From Cognaticolwellia mytili (lineage in GTDB: Bacteria > Pseudomonadota > Gammaproteobacteria > Enterobacterales > Alteromonadaceae), in NCBI RefSeq assembly GCF_002104475.1, contig NZ_NBOF01000005.1:62001-126000 (forward strand): 64,000 nt of DNA, read 5' to 3'. Both the position numbers and the translations under genes were made by a program. Below, piece by piece: positions 8,806 through 17,923 of this stretch (within the stretch, counting starts at the first letter, position 1; each line of letters opens with the position of its first letter). Under the pieces are notes generated by a model. The model searched no databases, was not told the origin of the DNA, and worked only from the letters and a program-made list of their open reading frames with translations.

Positions 8806-9669
8806 TTATTCGATGTTCTGGATCTGCTCACGCATTTGCTCGATTAGTACTTTCAATTCAACGGCTGAATTAGTGATATCAGCGTTAATTGATTTTGAGC
8901 CTAAGGTATTCGCTTCTCGGTTGAACTCTTGCATCATGAAGTCTAAACGGCGACCTTGTGCGCCACCTTTTTTCAAAATACTACGAGTTTCTTTTACGTG
9001 ACTAAATAGGCGGTCAATTTCTTCATCAACATCCATTTTTTGCGCTAACAACACAAGTTCTTGTTCAACACGTGATGATTCAAGCTCGATGTTCGCATCT
9101 GAAAATTTGTCGGTGATACGTTTGCGTTGCCATGCAATAACTTCAGGCATATGCCCTTTGACAACTTCTGACTGTTCAACGATACCATCAAGGCGTTGCT
9201 CAATAAGCGCTTTCATATTGGCGCCTTCATCAGCTCGGGCAACAATAAAGTCTTTCAGTGCTTGATCAAAACCAGCAAGAATTTCAGCTTGAATGGCATT
9301 CATGTCTGATTCTTCAGCTTCCATCACGCCAGGCCAGCGCATAATTTCTAACGGGTTAACTTGGCTATTCAATGTTTGCTCATTGATCCAATTTGCATGT
9401 TTAAGCAAGTTTTCAGCAAGCGCGGTATTCATTGATAAATTACTTTTTTCACCCGGATTAGCATTAAAACGTAAGTTACATTCCACTTTGCCGCGATTTA
9501 ATTGCTTACGAAAGCGTTCACGTAATACTGGCTCTATGCTTCTAAACTGCTCAGGTAAGCGAAAATAAGTTTCGAGGAAACGTTGATTTACAGAGCGGAT
9601 TTCCCAAACTGCATTGCCCCACTCGCCTTTTACTTCATGGCGAGCAAATGCTGTCATGCTGTGGATCAT
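8806..9669 (-). CDS. yicC: YicC family endoribonuclease
   Basis: 287 residues, normal length. The start MIHSMTAFARHEVKGEWG, the FRLPEQFRSIEP region and the C-terminal DVDEEIDRLFSHVKETRSIL / GRRLDFMMQEFNREANTLGSK blocks are signatures of YicC, an endoribonuclease involved in RNA turnover. In many gammaproteobacteria it lies beside rph, divergently; here four unrelated genes (9901-14014) separate it from rph. Confidence 0.92.
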   Translation of the reverse strand: MIHSMTAFARHEVKGEWGNAVWEIRSVNQRFLETYFRLPEQFRSIEPVLRERFRKQLNRGKVECNLRFNANPGEKSNLSMNTALAENLLKHANWINEQTLNSQVNPLEIMRWPGVMEAEESDMNAIQAEILAGFDQALKDFIVARADEGANMKALIEQRLDGIVEQSEVVKGHMPEVIAWQRKRITDKFSDANIELESSRVEQELVLLAQKMDVDEEIDRLFSHVKETRSILKKGGAQGRRLDFMMQEFNREANTLGSKSINADITNSAVELKVLIEQMREQIQNIE

Positions 9670-9900
9670 AGAATTTCCTAAATATTTAATATGGTCAATA
9701 GTTGGGATTATGCCCTAGCTAAGATCAGGGATCTAGTTTCCGAGCGTTTATATACTTGTATCAAACATGTATCTGATCCACTGAATGTTACTAAATATTC
9801 AATATCATGGTTAAACTCGATGAATTAAAAGTGTTGAAAAGCTATGATGATACTGAATACATTCTAATGGCATAAATCGTTTAAGGTCTTCAAATTAACT

Positions 9901-11034
9901 ATGTACACAAAAAATTCCGAACACACAAAGCAATTACAGCAATGTCGTCAATACTTTTCGGATCGTGAGTTTGAAAAATTGAACGAGATTTTTTTGCCAC
10001 TTTTAGACAAAAAAATTCCTGAGGCTTTACTTGCTCAAGTAGACTTTCAAATGCAAAAAGACCCTAATGAAGGCATTGGAAACTTATTACAACTGGCTCA
10101 AAACAATGTTCCTATGGCGAATTACAAAATGGCCATGCTGTTGTATTTTCATCCCGAGTTAACGCTAGATTTTAATGCTTTTTTAGAACAAGCCTACCTA
10201 CGCGAAGAAGAGCCTGCAATAATGGTTTGTGTATATTTAGCTTATGCTAATGGAAGTACTGAGCTGGCGAAAAGAATATTATTTTCACACACCAAAATTG
10301 ATGGTATTAGCGATATCATACTTGCGCTTGGTTTAGTTCATAAAACAACCGACATTGAAAAACCGAACTATCAAAAATTTAAACGCTCAGATAATACGCG
10401 GCATACGCTGCATTATCATAATCAAGAAATATCACTCGCAACAGCTGATAATTTTCTTAATGAGTTTGAATGTGCATGGTTAAAGCTTAGAGCTCAAAAA
10501 TCACTTGAGCCATCAATGGTAGTGAATGCAGAGAGTGGTAAGAAAGAGCAAAGCCCTGTTAGAACGAACCAATTTAGTCAATTGATTCCAACGTCAAGTG
10601 ATTGGGTGTTACTTGATATTGAACAGCGTATTGCCAAACTTATTCACTTGCCGATTAGTCATGGTGAAGTTAGTAATATTCTTTATTATCAGAAAGGCAA
10701 CGAGTACAAGCCCCACTACGATTTTTTCCACCCAAAAGACCCAGGCTCTGCATTAGCAATGCAAGATGGTGGACAAAGAGTAAGGACTGCACTTTGTTAT
10801 TTATCGCCAGCGAAAGAAGGGGGAGAAACGTACTTCCCTCGAATTTCAGAAAAATTACCAGGTCAAGTAGGCCAGCTAATTGTTTTCGATAATGTCAGCA
10901 AACAATTAGCTCCTTTACCACCTTCTCTACATCAAAGCTTGCCAGTAATCTCAGGCGATAAGTGGATATTAAGCAAGTGGTACCGCCTTAATGAAACTAG
11001 CTATAAACAGAACCTTATTGAGTTAAATTTATAG
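9901..11034 (+). CDS. Prolyl-4-hydroxylase-like 2OG-Fe(II) oxygenase
   Basis: 377 residues. The first half is helical and repeat-like (about residues 30-150), resembling Sel1/TPR-type repeats. The C-terminal 200 residues are a P4Hc domain: the iron ligands are H and D of KPHYDFF and the H of PSLHQSLPV, and the 2-oxoglutarate-binding basic residue is probably the K of SGDKWILSKWYR. It probably hydroxylates a protein side chain in the cytosol; the substrate is unknown. The ribosome site is weak (AGGT, 14 bases upstream). It ends 7 bases from the convergent GMC gene. Confidence 0.85.
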   Translation: MYTKNSEHTKQLQQCRQYFSDREFEKLNEIFLPLLDKKIPEALLAQVDFQMQKDPNEGIGNLLQLAQNNVPMANYKMAMLLYFHPELTLDFNAFLEQAYLREEEPAIMVCVYLAYANGSTELAKRILFSHTKIDGISDIILALGLVHKTTDIEKPNYQKFKRSDNTRHTLHYHNQEISLATADNFLNEFECAWLKLRAQKSLEPSMVVNAESGKKEQSPVRTNQFSQLIPTSSDWVLLDIEQRIAKLIHLPISHGEVSNILYYQKGNEYKPHYDFFHPKDPGSALAMQDGGQRVRTALCYLSPAKEGGETYFPRISEKLPGQVGQLIVFDNVSKQLAPLPPSLHQSLPVISGDKWILSKWYRLNETSYKQNLIELNL

Positions 11035-11041
11035 CAAGAAA

Positions 11042-12766
11042 CTAACTAACGCTTTTCTGCCAGCGTTCTTTAATGTGATCAGCCACTCGGAAGGAGTTAG
11101 CGTAAATGGTAAACGTATAAGGCACGCTACCACCTGTTGGCATAAATGACGCATCAGTAACAAATAGATTATCAACTTCATGTGCTTGACAGTTTTTATT
11201 CAGCACTGAAGTTTTAGGGTCGTTACCAAAACGACAACCGCCAGCCATTAAGTTTGACGCTGGCGCACTACTAACTGATGATGAAATATTAGTTGCCCCC
11301 ATTTCTGTTAATAGTTTTTCCGCTTTTTCAGCCAAGTACTCACCAACATCTAAATCGTGGTTATGGGCACCAATACGTATTTTAGCAACCGGATCCCCCC
11401 ATTTATCAGTAACATCATCATCCAAGTCGACAAAACAATTGTCGGTTGGCAGCCAATCATTAAACACTTCAAAACGTAAGGTTTTATAGGTGGTAAATTC
11501 TTTTTTCATGCTTTGTTTAAGTTCTTCACCCCAAATTAGCTTTTCACTATCCTGAGCTTCATTGTATTGCCATTTAGTGCTTTGCGCGCGAGCAATAGGG
11601 TTTTGATAAAAGAGGAAGTCTATTGTGCCGCCCTTAGCTTTACCATCACGATTAAAGCCGTTAAAGGCTTTGTCATCAATCTGATACCAATCTTGTAATG
11701 CGCGATTAATAAAAGGCCCTACTTGCTTTAATTGCGCCTGTTTTTCTTTAGTTAAATCTTTATAAAAGAAGTCGCCACGACCTGTTCCGCCACCACTAAA
11801 TATTAAGTTTTTACCAACATGCCCGGTGTTATTAGCAATGCCGTTAGGAAACTTTTCACCTTTTGACGCTAATAATAAACGCGAAGTTTCTACCGCTTGG
11901 CACGCAACAACATAATATTTAGCCGTTGCTGCATGTTGACGCCCTGCTTTGTCGTAGTAAAGCACGCCAGAGATTTTACCTTGGCTATCGGTTTGAATTT
12001 TATACACTTTTGCATGAGGTGTTATGGTGCAATTACCTGTCGCTACCGCGTGGTTAAGCAAGGCTGCTCGACCACTACCTTTAGCACCTGATGCACAGCC
12101 ATAACTACTACAGTAACCTGAATATTCACAACTATTTCTGCCCATTGCTGGTTGTGACAATATTGCACGCGGCACTGGTACCGAGTGATAGCCAATATTT
12201 TCAGCACTTTTATCAATCCATGAGGAGATTCCATGTTCAGCCACTGGTGGAAATGGAAAGTCTGTTGAACGAGGCTCTTGATGTGGATGCTTTGAAACTC
12301 GACCTGAAACACCAACTACTTTTTCAACCATCGCGTAATAAGGCTCAAGTTCATCATAACTTATTGGCCAATCTTCAACATTGGCTCCTTCAATAGCGCC
12401 AAATTCTGATTTCAAGCGAAAATCAATAGGTTTTAATCGATGAAAATAACCGCTCATAAAGTTTGAGGACCCACCGACAACTTGTCCATTCCAAAAACTC
12501 CAACCTGACTCGCTAGTTGCTTCACCTTGCCAAAAGCTTTCACCGTCTTCGGTTTCATATTCTTCTTCAATAACGTGCTGCTCATCTTCAAGTTTTGGGT
12601 TATAAGCATCACGCAAGCTAATGGCTAGTTCGTCTTTATAAAATTCTTTTTCCGTTAACCAAGCCCCTTTTTCAAGTACTAATACTTTAGCGCCAGCTTT
12701 GGCTAAGGTATAAGCAACAGGTGATGCACCAGCGCCACTACCCACTATACAAATATCATATTTCAT
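11042..12766 (-). CDS. GMC family oxidoreductase (gluconate-dehydrogenase large-subunit-like)
   Basis: 574 residues with an N-terminal FAD-binding Rossmann motif (CIVGSGAGASPVAYTLAKAG), the GMC substrate segment VVGGSSNFMSGYFHRL, and the C-terminal MPTGGSVPYTFTIYANSFR block typical of the gluconate 2-dehydrogenase / sorbose dehydrogenase branch. There is no signal peptide of its own; in this family the large subunit is exported with the Tat-signal-bearing small subunit, encoded just upstream (4-base ATGA overlap). It probably oxidises a sugar or alcohol in the periplasm; the substrate is unknown. Confidence 0.87.
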   Translation of the reverse strand: MKYDICIVGSGAGASPVAYTLAKAGAKVLVLEKGAWLTEKEFYKDELAISLRDAYNPKLEDEQHVIEEEYETEDGESFWQGEATSESGWSFWNGQVVGGSSNFMSGYFHRLKPIDFRLKSEFGAIEGANVEDWPISYDELEPYYAMVEKVVGVSGRVSKHPHQEPRSTDFPFPPVAEHGISSWIDKSAENIGYHSVPVPRAILSQPAMGRNSCEYSGYCSSYGCASGAKGSGRAALLNHAVATGNCTITPHAKVYKIQTDSQGKISGVLYYDKAGRQHAATAKYYVVACQAVETSRLLLASKGEKFPNGIANNTGHVGKNLIFSGGGTGRGDFFYKDLTKEKQAQLKQVGPFINRALQDWYQIDDKAFNGFNRDGKAKGGTIDFLFYQNPIARAQSTKWQYNEAQDSEKLIWGEELKQSMKKEFTTYKTLRFEVFNDWLPTDNCFVDLDDDVTDKWGDPVAKIRIGAHNHDLDVGEYLAEKAEKLLTEMGATNISSSVSSAPASNLMAGGCRFGNDPKTSVLNKNCQAHEVDNLFVTDASFMPTGGSVPYTFTIYANSFRVADHIKERWQKSVS

Positions 12767-13500
12767 GCTTTTCGAGTTCCTACTTGCTTGCCGATATATT
12801 GCTGATGACTTACAACGTTTGTTGCTTTATTAACAGTCGATGTTTTACGACTTAACGTTATTGGTTGCTTGCCCGGTAATTCGTAATAGCGTTGCCCTGC
12901 TTTAGGTAGCGGAAAGCCAGCTTGATGCTCTAACCATTGCCAACCTATACCATTAGGATTACCACCGTAACTTGGCGGGGAAAGCATAGCCTCAAAAATA
13001 TAACCGACTAAGTTACTTAACCAATTCTCGCCCGCGGTAGATTTACTAATTGTACGCAAAATGGTTTCTTTTTCATCAAAAGTTAATAACACAAAGTTTT
13101 TCTGTAATTGGCTATCACTAAAACCATTTAACCAACCAACACCTTTATAAATAAATTCAATTTCAGCTTTTTCTGTTGGTTGCTGAAAAACAACATTGAA
13201 TAAGTACTGCGTAACCTGAATTTCTTTCGCACTGGGTCCTGTTGGTGATTCTGGTAATAAGTGCGCTAATACAGCATCTAACGTTAGCCAAGGGTCAGTT
13301 TTCAATGCACCATCAAGCTTATTAGCAGTAACAGCCGACCAACTGCGTATTGGCATAACTGCTACCATAGTAGCCCCTGCAGCAGATTTTAATGCGTTAC
13401 GACGAGAAACTTTTTTTCGTAGCCATTGTGGTGTACGAAAATTTTTATCGAAGAATGAATTTACTTGAGACATTGCTTTAACTCTTTGTACTTGAGACAT
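12763..13500 (-). CDS. Tat-exported gluconate 2-dehydrogenase subunit 3 family protein
   Basis: About 245 residues. A twin-arginine motif, SRRNALKSAAG, followed by a hydrophobic stretch (ATMVAVMPI) makes it a Tat substrate, as usual for subunit 3 of membrane gluconate dehydrogenases. The body (VLAHLLPES, GWLNGFSDSQL, YGGNPNGIGWQWL) matches that family. The start is uncertain: ATGs at 13506, 13500 and 13473 are in frame. I prefer 13500, about eight bases after AAGGT. It overlaps the thioredoxin-like gene by about 20 bases and couples to the GMC gene downstream. Confidence 0.82.
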   Translation of the reverse strand: MSQVQRVKAMSQVNSFFDKNFRTPQWLRKKVSRRNALKSAAGATMVAVMPIRSWSAVTANKLDGALKTDPWLTLDAVLAHLLPESPTGPSAKEIQVTQYLFNVVFQQPTEKAEIEFIYKGVGWLNGFSDSQLQKNFVLLTFDEKETILRTISKSTAGENWLSNLVGYIFEAMLSPPSYGGNPNGIGWQWLEHQAGFPLPKAGQRYYELPGKQPITLSRKTSTVNKATNVVSHQQYIGKQVGTRKA

Positions 13501-14014
13501 TGCCATTTACCTTGTTATTTTTTACTTGCCACTTATCTAAGAAAGCTGACCAATATTCTACAGAGTACTCTAATTTATCGAGTAATTCTGCCGTATCTTT
13601 AGACAGCAACATATTGCCACTACTGGTTGATACATACATATGCGGGTAACCTTGCACAGGAGGTAATGACTTCATAAAGGCTTCGTTTTCATTACTGTCA
13701 CTTACGCTTATTTTTAGCAAAACATATTTATTGTGTAGTTGTTGATAAACTTCTGGGTTTTTTTCCAAAAAAGCATCCATTTTATGGCACCAGGTACACC
13801 AAGTTCCACCTATTTCAATAAGCACGTTTCGTTCAGTTTCTTGTGCTAATTTAATTGCCGCTTGCGCATCTTTAAACGGATCACGCTTATCGCTATAGAT
13901 TTGGCTATATAGTGGTAACTCTTTGCCATATTCACTTACAGGTTCTTGTGCACGTGCTTGGCTAGTGACTAATAAGCTTGATAAAAACAAAATAATAAAT
14001 AAGTGAAATTTCAT
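13478..14014 (-). CDS. Periplasmic thioredoxin-fold protein
   Basis: 178 residues. It has a signal peptide ending near VTSQARA (residue 22) and a thioredoxin-like domain with the active site GGTWCTWCHKMDAF (CxxC), close to the Thioredoxin_7/DUF255 type. The cis-proline region is QGYPHMYV. It probably acts as a periplasmic disulphide reductase or holdase. First gene of the operon with the Tat-exported subunit and the GMC oxidoreductase, so it may help mature or protect that enzyme (inference). Confidence 0.82.
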   Translation of the reverse strand: MKFHLFIILFLSSLLVTSQARAQEPVSEYGKELPLYSQIYSDKRDPFKDAQAAIKLAQETERNVLIEIGGTWCTWCHKMDAFLEKNPEVYQQLHNKYVLLKISVSDSNENEAFMKSLPPVQGYPHMYVSTSSGNMLLSKDTAELLDKLEYSVEYWSAFLDKWQVKNNKVNGNVSSTKS

Positions 14015-14214
14015 AAATTCTCTCTATTTCGATGACATTCAATAACGACTAACGATAAATATACTCAAGCTACTTAAATATGCAGTTTGGATATACAAAT
14101 AGAATGACCTTCTATTAATTAACTATATTTCAAATTAGTTGTTACGTCATTATGTCAAAATACCTTTTGAACGATTATAATGCGCAGCAATTATACTACG
14201 ATAGGAATTTCAAC

Positions 14215-14928
14215 ATGCGTCCAAGCGGCAGAACTTTAGGGCAAATTCGCCCTGTAACCATTACTCGTCAATTTACAGCTCATGCAGAAGGCTCAGTACT
14301 TATTGAGTTTGGTGACACGAAAGTGATTTGTACTGCTACTGTTGAAGTAGGTGTTCCACGTTTTTTAAAAGGTCAGGGGAAAGGTTGGATCACTGCTGAA
14401 TACGGTATGTTGCCTCGCTCAACACATACTCGTATGCGCCGTGAAGCAGCCAGCGGCAAGCAAAGCGGTCGTACGTTAGAAATTTCTCGTTTAATCGCCC
14501 GTTCATTGCGTGCTGCAGTAGATTTAGTTGCCTTAGGTGAAAATACGATTACCGTTGATTGTGATGTAATTCAGGCTGATGGCGGAACTCGTACTGCGTC
14601 AATTACCGGTGCTTGTGTTGCATTAGTTGATGCATTAAACCATATGCGTGCTAAAGGTATTATCAATAACAACCCACTTAAGCACATGATTGCCGCTGTT
14701 TCTGTTGGTATCTATAAAGGCGAGCCAATTGCTGATTTAGAATACCTTGAAGATTCAGCAGCTGATACTGATATGAACGTAGTAATGACTGAAACCGGTA
14801 AGCTAATTGAAGTGCAAGGTACTGCTGAAGAAGAACCATTTAGCTTCGACGAAATGCAGCAAATGTTAGAACTTGCAAAAAATGGTATCAATGAATTATT
14901 TGATGTTCAAAAAGCCGCTTTAAACTAA
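14215..14928 (+). CDS. rph: Ribonuclease PH
   Basis: Phosphorolytic 3'-5' exoribonuclease that trims tRNA 3' ends. The start is set at 14215 ([14 protein letters not shown]), matching the family start and preceded by AGGA; an upstream in-frame ATG at 14152 would add 21 atypical residues. The product is 237 residues, normal for the family. Conserved blocks seen: [47 protein letters not shown] and [15 protein letters not shown]. Followed closely by pyrE, the classic rph-pyrE arrangement. Confidence 0.97.
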   Translation: MRPSGRTLGQIRPVTITRQFTAHAEGSVLIEFGDTKVICTATVEVGVPRFLKGQGKGWITAEYGMLPRSTHTRMRREAASGKQSGRTLEISRLIARSLRAAVDLVALGENTITVDCDVIQADGGTRTASITGACVALVDALNHMRAKGIINNNPLKHMIAAVSVGIYKGEPIADLEYLEDSAADTDMNVVMTETGKLIEVQGTAEEEPFSFDEMQQMLELAKNGINELFDVQKAALN

Positions 14929-14948
14929 GAAACCGATAGGAATTGATT

Positions 14949-15590
14949 ATGAAAGATTATCAACGCGACTTTATTGAGTTTGCTTTATCTAAACAAGTAT
15001 TACGCTTTGGCGAATTTACCCTAAAGTCTGGCCGTACTAGCCCTTATTTTTTCAATGCCGGTTTATTCAATACTGGTGGTGATTTAGCGCGTTTAGGTCG
15101 TTTTTATGCTGCAGCATTACAAGACTCAAAAATTGACTATAACTTATTGTTTGGTCCTGCTTATAAAGGTATACCAATTGCCACAACAACAGCTGTAGCG
15201 CTTTCTGATATTTACAATATTGATATGCCATATTGTTTCAACCGTAAAGAAGCAAAAACACACGGCGAAGGCGGCAGCTTAGTTGGTTCTGCGCTTGAAG
15301 GTAAAGTGATGCTGGTTGATGACGTGATCACTGCTGGCACTGCAATTCGCGAATCAATGGAAATTATTAAAGCTCATGGCGCTGAATTATCAGGCGTGCT
15401 TATCGCTCTAGATAGACAAGAAAAAGGTCGTGCCGAACTTTCTGCGATTCAAGAAGTTGAACGTGACTTTAACACCAAAGTTATTTCTATTGTAACATTA
15501 GCGGACCTGATCAATTACTTAGAAGAGAAGCCAGATATGGCTGAAAGCTTAGCGAGTATCAAAAAATATCGTCAAGATTACGGTATCTAA
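14949..15590 (+). CDS. pyrE: Orotate phosphoribosyltransferase
   Basis: Converts orotate and PRPP to OMP in pyrimidine synthesis. The 213-residue frame starts at ATG 14949 ([13 protein letters not shown]), with AGGA eight bases upstream; the TTG two codons earlier is not needed. The PRPP-binding motif [13 protein letters not shown] is intact, as are [16 protein letters not shown] and FGPAYKGIP. It lies 20 bases after rph and is co-transcribed, ending at a strong terminator (15612-15637). Confidence 0.97.
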   Translation: MKDYQRDFIEFALSKQVLRFGEFTLKSGRTSPYFFNAGLFNTGGDLARLGRFYAAALQDSKIDYNLLFGPAYKGIPIATTTAVALSDIYNIDMPYCFNRKEAKTHGEGGSLVGSALEGKVMLVDDVITAGTAIRESMEIIKAHGAELSGVLIALDRQEKGRAELSAIQEVERDFNTKVISIVTLADLINYLEEKPDMAESLASIKKYRQDYGI

Positions 15591-15611
15591 TTACTAGCGA
15601 GTGCTAAACGT

Positions 15612-15637
15612 AAAAAACCTGCATTTGCAGGTTTTTT
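15612..15637 (+). terminator. Rho-independent terminator of rph-pyrE
   Basis: AAAAAACCTGC / GCAGGTTTTTTT with an ATTT loop (15623-15626). The symmetrical A and T runs allow it to work in both directions, so it may also serve the gene ending at 15685 on the minus strand. Confidence 0.9.
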
Positions 15638-15684
15638 TGTTATTGAATATATAAATTCGATATTGAGCTATACGGCCAAACTAG

Positions 15685-16686
15685 CTAGGCGGTGAGTTCG
15701 AATTGATGACTTGGCGGTTTTTCATAAGCATGATTAATCGTTGAATAAAACTGTTCGATACGACCTGCTCTTTCATTTACTGCATTCGCTCGACTTGGCG
15801 CTACAGTTTCTTGTGATGATAGCGTTTGTTGCATTTGATGATCGAATGCTTTACTACTTTCATTACTTTCAAAGTTATCGTCATCTTTTGCTAAAACTTC
15901 TTTATCACGAAATAAATTGCCTATTTCTGGTTTTGACTCAGAGTTTTCAGAATTTTTTGTAATTAAATCTGCCTGTGCTTCAACAATAATACTGGAAGCA
16001 GAAGCTGCAACACGGGTATCTTGTGCTGACGGGCTAGCGGGAGCAAGTGCTGCGGCTTGGACCCGTTTCATCTTAGCAATTGTTTCTTTAGGGTCACCTG
16101 CAACAGGAGTTAAATCGACAGATACTTCACCTTCAACAGCATATTTTTTGCCATTAGGGCCAATTTCAAATGAATATGAAGGGGAGCCTGTAAACGCCCC
16201 ACCTACCGACGCATGAGCCATTTCGTGCGTACGTACTTCTTTATCACGACTTTCTAAACTTCTAATTTCTTGTGTTTCAGCCAAGACTTCTGCATCAGAT
16301 TTTTGCTCACTACCTGCGGGCACTTGCCCTTCCGGTGCATCAGAATCATTACTATTTTGTTCATTATTTTCATTGGTAGGATCTTGCGAAGCATTTTGTT
16401 GCGAGTTTTGTGACGAACTTTCGTTGTCACTAGAGCCACCATTAATTGATGCGCTGGCTTGCTCTGCTTGCTTTCGTAAACTAGCAAAATCAACTTGTTC
16501 ATTATTTTGTGCCGGTGTACGACCACGTTCTTTATCTGATGCTACACCTTTTTCACCAGCAGACTGGTTGGAAGCTTCAGGTTTAGCAATAACTTCTCGT
16601 TGTTGATTATCACGACGCAAGCTGTCCGTCTGCAAATTTACTGCAGTTTGTATCGGAAGGGTATATGCTTGCGGAGTAATATTCAT
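15685..16686 (-). CDS. SprA-related putative metalloprotease
   Basis: 333 residues. The N-terminal 130 residues are low-complexity, rich in N, Q, S and E. The central domain (about 140-240) contains RDKEVRTHEMAHASVGGA, with a zinc-binding HEMAH, then a Gly/Tyr block and DLTPVAGDPKETIAKM. This is the SprA-related/CJM1_0395 type of putative metalloprotease. The C-terminus is disordered. No signal peptide. Encoded 5 bases after the 95-aa gene, so probably one transcript. The substrate is unknown. Confidence 0.82.
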   Translation of the reverse strand: MNITPQAYTLPIQTAVNLQTDSLRRDNQQREVIAKPEASNQSAGEKGVASDKERGRTPAQNNEQVDFASLRKQAEQASASINGGSSDNESSSQNSQQNASQDPTNENNEQNSNDSDAPEGQVPAGSEQKSDAEVLAETQEIRSLESRDKEVRTHEMAHASVGGAFTGSPSYSFEIGPNGKKYAVEGEVSVDLTPVAGDPKETIAKMKRVQAAALAPASPSAQDTRVAASASSIIVEAQADLITKNSENSESKPEIGNLFRDKEVLAKDDDNFESNESSKAFDHQMQQTLSSQETVAPSRANAVNERAGRIEQFYSTINHAYEKPPSHQFELTA

Positions 16687-16691
16687 ACTAG

Positions 16692-16979
16692 TTAAACTCG
16701 AACATCAATTAACGTACCTAGATTTTCGTCTGCAGATTGAATCACTTCGGCAGATGACTGCGCTTGCACTTCGGCAACACGTAAATTAACAATTGATTCT
16801 GTTAAGCCATTAGGTTCATTAACTGCAGAAGCTTGAGTAACAGCGCTGCTAGTTGCAGGCTCGCTAACTTCATTATCTGAAAGTGTGCTACGTGCAATAT
16901 CACTCGCCGCTTGATTAGCACCTTCTGTCGCTTTTTGAAAACCTTGCACGCCAGCATTAAAAGCTGATTGTATTTCCAT
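16692..16979 (-). CDS. Small Ala/Ser-rich protein with flagellar-rod-like C-terminus
   Basis: 95 residues behind a strong AGGAGA ribosome site. The last 40 residues (ESIVNLRVAEVQAQSSAEVI, then DENLGTLIDVRV) resemble the C-terminal helix of flagellar rod/hook proteins such as FlgC and FlgG, which end in a segment of the type V-N-L-I-x-A-Q-x-x-Y-x-A. The rest is low-complexity. It is probably secreted or envelope-linked, but this is inference. It precedes the SprA-like gene with 5 bases between them. Confidence 0.6.
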   Translation of the reverse strand: MEIQSAFNAGVQGFQKATEGANQAASDIARSTLSDNEVSEPATSSAVTQASAVNEPNGLTESIVNLRVAEVQAQSSAEVIQSADENLGTLIDVRV

Positions 16980-17080
16980 AATCTTCTCCTGAAGATATAT
17001 ATTTACCGCAAAGCCAATAAAAATATATCAGTATGAACACCTGACTAATTATTAACCAAAAACAGTAAAAAGTAAACTAC

Positions 17081-17869
17081 TTAGCCTGTAACAATGTGTT
17101 CGATTAGCCAAGTTTTCAATGTTGCTAAAAATTCCGTCTGATGAGAAATAAACGGTGCGTGTGAAGCTTGTTCAAAAATATGACACTGACTATGGGGTAC
17201 AAGACTGTTTATCAAAGGAATAACGTGTTTAGGTACTAGGCCATCACGCTTACCATACAATCGTAAAAAAGGCTGATTAACATGACATAATTTATCCACT
17301 AGATTAGACGTTTCCAAAAGCTGTAACGAATCATCTAATATTTGGCGACTAGGCTGTTCGTATTGCATGACTAAATCACGAATCTTCTTAATATCTTGAC
17401 GAAGGTGCGGACTACCCATTGCTTGAATTTTTAAAAAATTGCTGATGGTTTTTGTCGTATCTTGTGCAAGTTGCTGATGAAACATTGTCAAAACACTTTC
17501 TTTAATGCCCGGCCAAGCTTCACGCTCTACAAATTGCGGCGAGCTAGCCAAAGTGACCAAGCCAAGTACTTGCTCAGGGTGAGTGAGAGTTATTTGACTT
17601 GCCACTAAACCACCCAATGACCAGCCAATATAGACTGCAGGCTTTCCTACTGCTTGTTGGATAGCGTCAGCTATTTCTCTTAAAGAATAATCGGTAACTT
17701 GATATGAATAGTTTGTCGCAAAGCCAGGTAAATCAACGGTAATGACTTCAAAATCAGCCTTGAGCTCTGCTAAACACGGTTGCCAAACAGCCGAATTGAG
17801 CCCCCAACCATGAATAAAGACTAATGGAATACCTTGTCCTTGGCTCGCAATTTGTAAACTTTCTGCCAT
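17081..17869 (-). CDS. bioH: Pimeloyl-[ACP] methyl ester esterase BioH
   Basis: Alpha/beta hydrolase of 262 residues. The oxyanion HGWGLNSAVW motif, nucleophile GWSLGG (S84), the acid in YGKRDGLVP and the catalytic His in ASHAPF are all present. It removes the methyl group from pimeloyl-ACP methyl ester in biotin synthesis. It is divergent from comF, as in many gammaproteobacteria. Other alpha/beta hydrolases are possible but sequence and context fit BioH well. Confidence 0.9.
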   Translation of the reverse strand: MAESLQIASQGQGIPLVFIHGWGLNSAVWQPCLAELKADFEVITVDLPGFATNYSYQVTDYSLREIADAIQQAVGKPAVYIGWSLGGLVASQITLTHPEQVLGLVTLASSPQFVEREAWPGIKESVLTMFHQQLAQDTTKTISNFLKIQAMGSPHLRQDIKKIRDLVMQYEQPSRQILDDSLQLLETSNLVDKLCHVNQPFLRLYGKRDGLVPKHVIPLINSLVPHSQCHIFEQASHAPFISHQTEFLATLKTWLIEHIVTG

Positions 17870-17923
17870 GCTTATTACGCTCGATACTTAGTGAGCGCGT
17901 AGTGTAACGAAAGGATGCTGAAA

